A DNA stretch of 5,005 nt from Thermomicrobiales bacterium (GTDB lineage Bacteria; Chloroflexota; Chloroflexia; Thermomicrobiales; UBA6265): positions 1-5,005 of the forward strand of contig JAICJJ010000265.1 in the NCBI GenBank assembly GCA_025928535.1, written 5' to 3'. Both the position numbers and the translations under genes were made by a program. Of this stretch, positions 1 to 5,005 are shown one piece after another. Below the pieces are notes generated by a model, which worked only from the letters and a program-made list of their open reading frames with translations, was not told the DNA's origin and did not search any database. Each line of letters opens with the position of its first letter. Within the stretch, counting starts at the first letter, position 1.

Positions 1-1
1 C

Positions 2-130
2 GAATTGGTCGCGTTGGACGCGGGTTGGTGGGCGACCAACGGCGCGACGGCCCGCCGCCGAATGGGCGGCGTCGTGCCGGCCGCCACGCCGACGGCGAGC
101 CGCGAATGGACCGCGTGGACGGCCGGTTGA
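2..130 (+). CDS. C-terminal end of an unidentified protein (5' end outside window)
   Basis: An open frame enters from the left edge and runs 42 codons to a TGA at 128-130. Third codon positions are almost all G or C, as in the clear genes of this window, whereas the other two plus-strand frames here read as Arg/Pro-rich noise. The peptide begins ELVALDAGWWATNGATARRR and ends in a Trp/Ala/Thr-rich tail. I recognise no domain, and the tail is too short to assign a function. It lies 60 bases upstream of the SH3-domain gene on the same strand, so the two could share a transcript. The call rests on codon bias only and could be wrong. Confidence 0.45.
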   Translation, partial: ELVALDAGWWATNGATARRRMGGVVPAATPTASREWTAWTAG

Positions 131-173
131 CGCGGCGCAACGGCAATGCAGCCGCGGAGCCGGCCGGCGATCG

Positions 174-180
174 AAGGAGG
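174..180 (+). promoter_or_regulatory. Ribosome binding site of the SH3-domain gene
   Basis: AAGGAGG is a perfect Shine-Dalgarno core ending 10 bases before the ATG at 191. It decides the start, because the in-frame ATG at 146 lies upstream of this site and has no purine-rich leader of its own. Confidence 0.75.
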
Positions 181-190
181 CAGACGGCCG

Positions 191-931
191 ATGACCCAAG
201 GAACGCCGCAACCGAGCGTTGGCGCGGGCCGGTCGTTCGATGATCCGGCCGGGATCGGCGAAGCGGTGATCACGCCCGATTGGCGGATCGAGTTGCGCGA
301 AGTGATCCAGGGGCAGCCGGTCTTCGACCAAAGCGGGCTGGGAACGAAGGCGCTCGGCGAAGCCGATCCTTCCGAGATCGCCAACTGGTTGGCGTTTCGG
401 GTCGCGGCGACGGCCCTTGGCGACGGCGAGCGGCCGGTCTCTTTCCCGCCGAATGCGTTCGCCCTGGTCGACGAGACGGGACAGCCGGTGCTCGACGTGA
501 TGACGCTGACCCCACCGTCGCCCGATCTGAGCGGCTCCTGCTTTCCCGGCGCGACCCGGGAGGGATGGACGGCGCTCGCGCTGCCGGAGGCCGCTTCGAC
601 GGTCGTCGTCCGCTTCCTGCCGTTCGCGACGCTCGCCGCCGATCCCGCGCCGCACTACCTGCGGCTCTTGCCGACCGGTCCGGCTTCGCCTGCCGCCAGT
701 GGCGCGCCGTTCGCGCCCGGCGCGACGGTCGTCGTCAGCGAATCGACGGTCAATCTGCGCAATCAGCCGTCGACGGACGGCGCGGTGGTCGCCACGCTCG
801 ATCCGTCGCAATCGCTGGTCGTCGATGGTCCGCCCCAAGCGGAGGGCGGATTCGACTGGTATCCGGTGCATGTCGCCGACGGCGACCAGACCGGATTCGT
901 GGCGGGCGATTTTCTGGCGGCCAAGCCGTAG
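191..931 (+). CDS. DUF4352-like domain plus bacterial SH3 domain protein
   Basis: A 246-residue protein whose function is not established. Residues about 14-160 resemble DUF4352-type immunoglobulin-like domains of Chloroflexota surface proteins: a DWRIELREVIQGQ strand (30-42), a central WLAFRVAATALGDGERPVSF stretch (66-85), NAFALVDETGQPV (88-100), an EGW turn (124-126) and a final VVVRFLPF strand (138-145). After a Pro/Ala/Ser linker (161-176), residues 177-246 form a bacterial SH3 (SH3b) domain: STVNLRNQPSTDGAVVATL (185-203), WYPVHV (223-228) and a closing GFVAGDFL (235-242). SH3b domains usually bind peptides or cell-wall material outside the membrane. Family relatives are normally secreted or lipoproteins, yet here there is no hydrophobic N-terminus or lipobox, and no signal is visible in any upstream frame within the window. 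The start at 191 is chosen for the strong AAGGAGG at 174-180. The gene converges on the flavoprotein gene downstream. Domain calls are from pattern recognition. The SH3b part is the surer of the two. Confidence 0.82.
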   Translation: MTQGTPQPSVGAGRSFDDPAGIGEAVITPDWRIELREVIQGQPVFDQSGLGTKALGEADPSEIANWLAFRVAATALGDGERPVSFPPNAFALVDETGQPVLDVMTLTPPSPDLSGSCFPGATREGWTALALPEAASTVVVRFLPFATLAADPAPHYLRLLPTGPASPAASGAPFAPGATVVVSESTVNLRNQPSTDGAVVATLDPSQSLVVDGPPQAEGGFDWYPVHVADGDQTGFVAGDFLAAKP

Positions 932-953
932 TCGTGGAAGCGCGGTCCCGGCG

Positions 954-2372
954 TCACTCCTTTTTCATCCCGGACGGCGCCAGATGGGCCAGCGCATCGA
1001 CAGCCGGATTCGGCGTGCGGCCGGCATAGAGGTCGAGTTCGCGTTGGTGGACAGCGGCGCGAACGGCGATGCCTCCGAAAAAGCGCGCCGGGTCGGGCGG
1101 AAAGAGCGCCCACGGCCCGCGATTGAGCGCCGACGCGGTCCATTCGTCCCGGCGGCCAAGCGCGCGGGAGGCGAGAAAGTGGCCGCCGACCCAGGTCTGC
1201 CCGACGCCGCTTCCGGAGTAGCCGACGCCAGAGTGGACCGCCGGAGCGCCGTCGAGCGTGCCGAAGATGAGCGTGTTGTTTTCAGTCCGGTCGATCGGCC
1301 CGGTCCAGCGATGGGTGATCGGGACGTTGGCGAGTGAGGGATAGGCGCGGCGGAACGCTTGCTCGGTTTGACTGATGCGGCCATCGACCGCTTCGAAGCC
1401 GACCGAAATGCGGCCGAGATATGAGTGGGCGAGACCCCCTTTGCCGAACGCGATGCGGCCGTCGCGGGTCGTCCGGTAGTAGTCGACCATCAGGTTGCTG
1501 TCGGAAATCGATTCGCCCCCGGTCCAGCCGATTGCCGCCAGTCGTTCCGGCATCGGCTCGGTGGCGATCATGTCGCTGGCCATCGGCAAGACCGCCCGCC
1601 GCAATTCCGGCAACGCCGCCGCCCAGGCGTTGATCGCGAGGACGACGGTATCCGCGACGACCCGGCCGCGATCGGTGTTGACGACCGGCGGGTTTTTCCG
1701 ATCGACGTAACTGACAGGCGATTGCTCGTAGATGCGGACGCCGCGCGCGAGGGCGACCCGCCGCAGTCCCCGCGCCAGCAGCGCTGGCTGGACCGTCGCG
1801 CCGGTCCGTTCGTAGACGGCGCCAAGGTGGATGCGCGACCCCGTGCGCCAGGCGGTTTCCGCCGGCGTCAGGCGCTGGAAGACGTCGACGCCGTGCGCTT
1901 CGCAGAGATCGACGGCATGGTCCCAGACGCCGACCTGGCTCGGTGCGGTCGCCGCCCAGATCGTGCCGTTGTGGACGAAATGGGCGTCGATGCCGTTTTC
2001 GGCGCAGAACGCGCCGATCGCTCCGACTGCCGCTTCCGAGGCGCGGGCCAGCCGGAGTCCTTCTTCGAGGCCGCAGAGCCGGATCAGGTGGCTCAATTTC
2101 GACCACCAGTCGGAGACGAATCCGCCGTTGCGGCCGCTCGCCCCGGCGCCGCAGATGTCGGCTTCGAGAATGACCACGTCGACCGACGGATCGAGTTCCT
2201 TGATGCGAAGCGCGGTCCAGAGCCCGGTGTAGCCGCCGCCGACGATGCAGACATCGGCCCGCGTCTGGCCGGTCAACGGCTCGCCCGCCTCGGCGCCCGG
2301 CTCGGCGGCCAACGCGTCCTGCAGCCAGAGCGAGCGCGTGCGGCCGCGGAGAACCGGTTGCAGCATGGTCAT
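954..2372 (-). CDS. FAD-dependent oxidoreductase, DAO family (PuuB/glycine oxidase-like)
   Basis: A 472-residue flavoprotein of the D-amino acid oxidase superfamily, nearest in pattern to gamma-glutamylputrescine oxidase-type enzymes. These oxidise a primary or secondary amine on FAD and reduce O2 to peroxide. The Rossmann FAD motif VCIVGGGYTG is at residues 41-50, and the strand VVILE at 66-70 ends in the acidic residue expected to hold the ribose. The family-typical GAGASGRNGG follows at 75-84. Later come a YYRTTRDGRIAFG segment, an ITHRWTGPID segment, and near the C-terminus GVGYSGSGVGQT, the loop that closes over the flavin. Length is normal for the family and no signal peptide or membrane segment is seen. 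ATG 2372 is chosen because GAGGTGG (2377-2383) sits just upstream. ATG 2366 is also possible, and the in-frame ATG at 2402 would place that site inside the gene. The gene diverges from the stress protein gene and stands alone on its strand here. The substrate cannot be read from sequence, and other amine or amino-acid oxidases remain possible. Confidence 0.93.
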   Translation of the reverse strand: MTMLQPVLRGRTRSLWLQDALAAEPGAEAGEPLTGQTRADVCIVGGGYTGLWTALRIKELDPSVDVVILEADICGAGASGRNGGFVSDWWSKLSHLIRLCGLEEGLRLARASEAAVGAIGAFCAENGIDAHFVHNGTIWAATAPSQVGVWDHAVDLCEAHGVDVFQRLTPAETAWRTGSRIHLGAVYERTGATVQPALLARGLRRVALARGVRIYEQSPVSYVDRKNPPVVNTDRGRVVADTVVLAINAWAAALPELRRAVLPMASDMIATEPMPERLAAIGWTGGESISDSNLMVDYYRTTRDGRIAFGKGGLAHSYLGRISVGFEAVDGRISQTEQAFRRAYPSLANVPITHRWTGPIDRTENNTLIFGTLDGAPAVHSGVGYSGSGVGQTWVGGHFLASRALGRRDEWTASALNRGPWALFPPDPARFFGGIAVRAAVHQRELDLYAGRTPNPAVDALAHLAPSGMKKE

Positions 2373-2376
2373 CAAT

Positions 2377-2383
2377 CCACCTC
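2377..2383 (-). promoter_or_regulatory. Ribosome binding site of the FAD oxidoreductase gene
   Basis: On the minus strand this reads GAGGTGG, matching the 3' part of the AGGAGGTGA consensus, with 4 bases to ATG 2372 and 10 to ATG 2366. It supports a start at 2372 or 2366 and argues against the longer frame from 2402. Confidence 0.6.
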
Positions 2384-2514
2384 GATTCCGGCTCGGCGGC
2401 ATCTCCGGACCGGCCCAATCGCACGATTCGATCGGTATAGGATATCGTCGCCGGTCCAGTGGCGGAGACGTTCGCGGGCGTCAGCCGCGTGCGCATCGTG
2501 ACCGGACCTCAGGC

Positions 2515-2519
2515 AGGAG
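2515..2519 (+). promoter_or_regulatory. Ribosome binding site of the universal stress protein gene
   Basis: AGGAG lies 8 bases before ATG 2528, ideal spacing, and fixes that start over the upstream in-frame ATG at 2459, which has no comparable leader. Confidence 0.6.
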
Positions 2520-2527
2520 CGACGACC

Positions 2528-3047
2528 ATGGTCAATGACGTGAATCCGCCGGCGGAGTCCGCCCACCCGTTCGACGTCGTCATCGTGCCGCTCGACGGCT
2601 CCCACGCGGGCGAGGTCGTCGTGCCGGCGGCGCGGACGCTTGCGGCGACAATGGGCGCGGAGGTGAGGTTCATTCGGGTCGTGCCCTATCCCGAGCCGCC
2701 GGTCCACGCCCCGTCGCACGGCCCGGCGCCCCGCGAGAGCGCCGAATTGCCGCCGGATGTCGACGCGGCGGAGCGCGAAGCGCGCCTACCTCGAAGAGGC
2801 CCGCACGCGATTTGCGCTGCCCGATGCGGTTCCGGTCGTCGCGGTCGGCGATCCGTTCAATCGGATTCGGGCGGAAGTGGAGCGCCACCGGCGGCCGGTG
2901 GTGATGCTGACGGCGAAAGCGACCGCCGCGTTGCCGCTGAGCCGCGACAGCGAACTGGCGCGGCGGCTCGTGTTCGCCGGGATTGGGCCGGTGATGGTCG
3001 TACCGCCGGCTCCGACGGGGGGCCCGACCGGGCCGAGCGTGTCCTGA
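2528..3047 (+). pseudogene. Universal stress protein (UspA family), frameshifted
   Basis: The universal stress protein fold is split over two frames. The first part, 86 codons from ATG 2528, has the family's opening beta-alpha unit: FDVVIVPLDGSHAGE (residues 15-29), then the helix and second strand TLAATMGAEVRFIRVV (37-52). The frame then loses coding character. The rest resumes one base later at TAC 2787: YLEEARTRF, an AVPVVAVGDP strand, a helix ending EVERHRRPVVML, and the C-terminal strand GPVMVVP, to TGA 3045-3047. Removing one base in 2783-2786 (for example one C of the CC at 2785-2786) joins the halves into a continuous protein of 172 residues, slightly longer than the usual 140-160. 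Both halves keep high GC at third positions, which points to a recent single-base insertion or a sequence error. Without correction the first frame would run on to 3922, antisense to the phosphatase gene, and give an implausible 464-residue product. The usual G-2x-G-9x-G(S/T) nucleotide loop is absent (TAKATAALPL followed by RDS), so ATP binding is doubtful. Confidence 0.85.
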
Positions 3048-3055
3048 AGGCTGGG

Positions 3056-3928
3056 TCACGCGAGGCCAAGTTCCGCGCGCGTCTCGGCCAGCACGCGGGC
3101 GTGGGTTTCGGGATCGACCGCGGCGACGAGGCCGGCGCCGACGCGGGGATTCGGCTTGCCGTAGCAATAGGGCTGGCCGTTCAGGTCGGTGAGCAGGCCC
3201 CCCGCTTCGTGCACGAACAGATCGGGCATCGCGAAATCCCACTCCCAGGCCATCGACTGCGCGTCCAGCGGCTTGCCGACGCGGTAGCCGATCATGGCGT
3301 CGCAGCGCCGGGGCGGGAGAAAGAGGCGCGGCGTGAAGCCGATCTGGAGGGTGTCGCCGGAATCGCCGCCGAGGCGGGCGGCGATGCGCGCCAGCGTCGG
3401 CATGTTTGCCGGGGCGCCGAACCAGATCGTGCTCGCCAGACGCGGCGCGGCGTTGGGGGGCAGTTGAACAAAGGCGACTCGGCGGAACGACTTGTTGCCG
3501 TCGCGCAGCCACGCCCCGCTGCCGTGGGCGGCGACGCAAAGGTGCCCCGTCGTCGGCTGCAATCCCGCCGCGACGATCGGACGGCCTGCTTCCACGAGCG
3601 CCACGAGGACGTCGAAATCGCCGGTGCGGTCGACGAATTGCTGCGTGCCGTCGATCGGGTCGGCGATCCAGGTGCGGCGTTTCGTCAGCCGCGCCGGATC
3701 GTCGGCGACTTCTTCAGTCAGGATGCCGTCGTCCGGAAAGCGGTCGCCAATGATTTCGCGGATGATGCGATCGGCGGCGAGATCGGCGTCGGTCACGACG
3801 GAGCCGTCACGCTTTTCGTACGTTGCCGCCGCGGCCCGATCATACAGATCGCGAACGACGGTCCCCGCGGCCACGGCCGCCGTGATGGCGGCGTCGACCT
3901 CGGCCCGAAACGGCATCGCTGAATCCAT
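3056..3928 (-). CDS. Inositol monophosphatase family protein (IMPase/CysQ/HisN-like)
   Basis: A 290-residue Mg2+-dependent, Li+-sensitive-type sugar or nucleotide phosphatase, cytoplasmic, of normal family length. The metal and water-activating elements appear in order: KRDGSVVTDAD (39-49) with Thr46 and Asp49; the acidic pair in ILTEE (69-73); the signature DPIDGTQQF (90-98) with Asp90 and Asp93; and the second signature WEWDFAMPDLFVHEAGG (228-244) with Asp231. All expected catalytic acids are present. The position normally held by Gly in the GEE motif is Thr71. Known family substrates include inositol phosphates, 3'-phosphoadenosine 5'-phosphate, histidinol phosphate and fructose-1,6-bisphosphate, and sequence alone does not choose among them. 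ATG 3928 is preferred for GAGGGAG at 3934-3940 and because the family fold starts just after it. An alternative ATG at 4003 overlaps the upstream stop as TGATG and would add 25 Gly/Ala/Arg-rich residues. It probably forms an operon with the oxidoreductase upstream. Its stop is 8 bases from that of the stress protein gene. Confidence 0.92.
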   Translation of the reverse strand: MDSAMPFRAEVDAAITAAVAAGTVVRDLYDRAAAATYEKRDGSVVTDADLAADRIIREIIGDRFPDDGILTEEVADDPARLTKRRTWIADPIDGTQQFVDRTGDFDVLVALVEAGRPIVAAGLQPTTGHLCVAAHGSGAWLRDGNKSFRRVAFVQLPPNAAPRLASTIWFGAPANMPTLARIAARLGGDSGDTLQIGFTPRLFLPPRRCDAMIGYRVGKPLDAQSMAWEWDFAMPDLFVHEAGGLLTDLNGQPYCYGKPNPRVGAGLVAAVDPETHARVLAETRAELGLA

Positions 3929-3933
3929 TCCCG

Positions 3934-3940
3934 CTCCCTC
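3934..3940 (-). promoter_or_regulatory. Ribosome binding site of the phosphatase gene
   Basis: On the minus strand this reads GAGGGAG, 5 bases before ATG 3928. It favours that internal start over the coupled ATG at 4003, which has only GGGTG in front of it. Confidence 0.5.
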
Positions 3941-4002
3941 GCCCCCCGGCCCGATCGCGGACGCGTCGCGCCGGCTTGCTGTCAACCAACGCGATTCGAT
4001 CA

Positions 4003-4995
4003 TCACCCGACGGGGGCCGCGATCCGCGGCATGACCTCGCGCGCGAAGAGTTCGATCGTTTCCGTGTCCTCGGCGTCTTGCACCTGGACGACGAAATATT
4101 GCATGCCGGCGTCGGCCAGCGCCTGGTAGTAGGCGGCGACCTGTTCCGGCGAGCCGACGACGCGGCTGAAACGCTGCTCTTCGGTGAGCCCATGGGGATA
4201 GTAGCGGTCCCGCTTGGCGATGGCCGCCCGCTCGTCCGCCGCGACCATCAGCCAGGAGGTGAAGTGCGTGCGAAGGATCGATTCGTACGGGCGGCCGATC
4301 TCCTCGCAATGACGGCGCAAGGCGTCGAGTTTGCGTTGGATCTCTTCGCCGGTCCGGGCAAGGCCGGTCGCGTGGCCCGGCCCGAAGTTGCAGGCGTCGG
4401 CGTAGCGGGCGACGAGGCGCAGGCCGACGCGTTCGCCGCCGCCGGCGAGAATCAACGGCGGGCGAGGTTGCTGGAGCGGGGGCGGGACGATCTGCGCCGC
4501 TTCGACAGCATGATGGGCGCCGTGGTAGGTGAAAGGCCGCGGAGCCCAGACGCCATCGATGATCTCGACCGTTTCCGCCAGCGCCGCCTGGCGTTCGGGA
4601 ACGGGCGGAAACGGGATGCCGAGTTGGGCGAATTCGGCGGCGTTCCAGCCGTGACCGAGGCCGAGGATGAATCGGCCACCGGAGAGGCGGTCGAGGTCGG
4701 CGCCGAGGCGGGCGGTGACGAGGGGGAGCCGGTAGGCGGCGCAGAGGACGACCGAGCCGAGCCGGATGCGTCGCGTTCGCATCGCGGCTGCGCTCAAATG
4801 GAGCCATGGGTCGGGCATGTAGCCGGGGTGATCGCCGAGGAAGAACGCATCGAACCCGAGCGACTCCGCCAGGACGGCGAGATCGAGCAGGCGGCGCGAA
4901 GGCGCGGGGTCGTCCGGGCGGGGAACGGGCTGGAGGCCGAAGCCGATTGCGCGTCGAAACTGTTCGACCCACGGATGAATCGTCGCGTCTGGCAT
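4003..4995 (-). CDS. LLM class flavin/F420-dependent oxidoreductase
   Basis: A 330-residue bacterial luciferase-like monooxygenase-fold (TIM barrel) protein. Landmarks in order: an N-terminal strand IGFGLQP (17-23), AESLGFDAFFLGDH (43-56), the TRRIRLGSVVL strand (74-84), and the hallmark LSGGRFILGLGHGWNAAEF (104-122) followed by GIPFPPVPER (126-135). The ETVEIIDGVW helix is at 141-150, the PPLILAGGG phosphate-binding strand-loop at 179-187, and ADACNF at 199-204. The C-terminal VVGSPEQVAAYYQALADAGM (279-298) is typical of the F420-linked branch. Members oxidise or reduce small organic substrates with F420 or FMN. The cofactor is inferred from the subfamily look and is not proven. The ATG at 4995 leaves only 10 bases of upstream sequence in the window, with a weak GAGAA leader, so a longer start beyond the edge cannot be excluded, although the length is already normal. 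No signal peptide. The stop TGA (4005-4003) overlaps an ATG of the phosphatase frame, and the two genes are probably co-transcribed. Confidence 0.93.
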   Translation of the reverse strand: MPDATIHPWVEQFRRAIGFGLQPVPRPDDPAPSRRLLDLAVLAESLGFDAFFLGDHPGYMPDPWLHLSAAAMRTRRIRLGSVVLCAAYRLPLVTARLGADLDRLSGGRFILGLGHGWNAAEFAQLGIPFPPVPERQAALAETVEIIDGVWAPRPFTYHGAHHAVEAAQIVPPPLQQPRPPLILAGGGERVGLRLVARYADACNFGPGHATGLARTGEEIQRKLDALRRHCEEIGRPYESILRTHFTSWLMVAADERAAIAKRDRYYPHGLTEEQRFSRVVGSPEQVAAYYQALADAGMQYFVVQVQDAEDTETIELFAREVMPRIAAPVG

Positions 4996-5005
4996 CGTTC
5001 TCGTC

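Larger units (their letters stand above)
2373..2527. promoter_or_regulatory. Divergent intergenic region, probable promoters for both flanking genes
   Basis: This is the only divergent gene boundary in the window, so it should carry promoters for the flavoprotein gene (leftward) and the stress protein gene (rightward). The least GC-rich part is TATAGGATAT at 2436-2445. On the plus strand it could give a -10 such as TAGGAT (2438-2443), and on the minus strand TATCCT (2444-2439). Neither has a convincing TTGACA-like -35 at 16-18 bases. A 7-base inverted repeat, GGACCGG (2407-2413) and CCGGTCC (2451-2457), brackets this element. The location is supported by gene orientation, but the exact promoter elements are a guess. 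Confidence 0.35.

Noticed and set aside
146..190. Start of the SH3-domain gene at ATG 146
   Set aside because: It lacks a ribosome binding site, its 15 added residues are Arg/Pro-rich, and AAGGAGG at 174-180 clearly serves ATG 191.
25..243. 72-codon plus-strand open frame at the left end
   Set aside because: Its product is Arg/Gly/Asp-rich noise that overlaps the SH3 gene start and its ribosome binding site. The neighbouring frame 2-130 has better codon bias.
951..966. CTCCTTTTTC as a terminator T-run after the SH3-domain gene
   Set aside because: No GC-rich stem of useful length precedes it, and the run encodes the C-terminal Lys-Lys-Glu of the opposing flavoprotein.
1425..2501. Long plus-strand open frame (358 residues) antisense to the FAD oxidoreductase gene
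   Set aside because: Its translation is Arg/Asp/Ala/Pro-rich with no motif. The opposite strand has an intact flavoprotein with all family signatures, so this is a GC-rich shadow.
3048..3922. Continuation of the first stress-protein frame to 3922 as a long fusion protein
   Set aside because: After 2785 the frame loses family similarity and runs antisense to the phosphatase. It only stays open because of high GC.
3929..4972. Upstream extension of the phosphatase frame to 4972, giving a 638-residue fusion
   Set aside because: The extension is Arg/Pro/Ser-rich and lies out of frame inside the LLM oxidoreductase on the same strand. No domain is visible before about 3928.

Overview
The window is strongly GC-rich with a marked G/C preference at third codon positions and holds ordinary chromosomal genes. 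An F420-type luciferase-like monooxygenase, a DUF4352-like plus bacterial SH3 protein and a PuuB-like flavoprotein together fit a high-GC Chloroflexota (Thermomicrobia-like) bacterium best. An actinobacterium is the main alternative. This taxonomic reading is inference from gene content and composition only.

Layout, left to right. Positions 2-130 (+) look like the last 42 codons of an unidentified gene. Positions 191-931 (+) encode a two-domain protein: a DUF4352-like beta domain followed by a bacterial SH3 domain. It converges, with 22 bases between the stops, on a DAO-family FAD-dependent oxidoreductase at 2372-954 (-). A divergent intergenic region of about 155 bases (2373-2527) separates that flavoprotein from a universal stress protein gene at 2528-3047 (+), whose reading frame is broken by a one-base shift near 2783-2786. 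The stress protein gene ends 8 bases from the stop of an inositol monophosphatase family gene (3928-3056, -). Upstream of that, on the same strand, is a complete LLM-class flavin/F420-dependent oxidoreductase (4995-4003, -). The stop of the oxidoreductase overlaps a possible alternative start of the phosphatase (TGATG), so these two genes probably form an operon.

No RNA gene, mobile element, CRISPR array, tRNA or convincing rho-independent terminator was seen. The genes do not form an obvious common pathway, and I found no convincing undescribed system. The points most worth a second look are the frameshifted stress protein gene with a degenerate nucleotide-binding loop, the SH3 protein without a secretion signal, and the coupled oxidoreductase-phosphatase pair.
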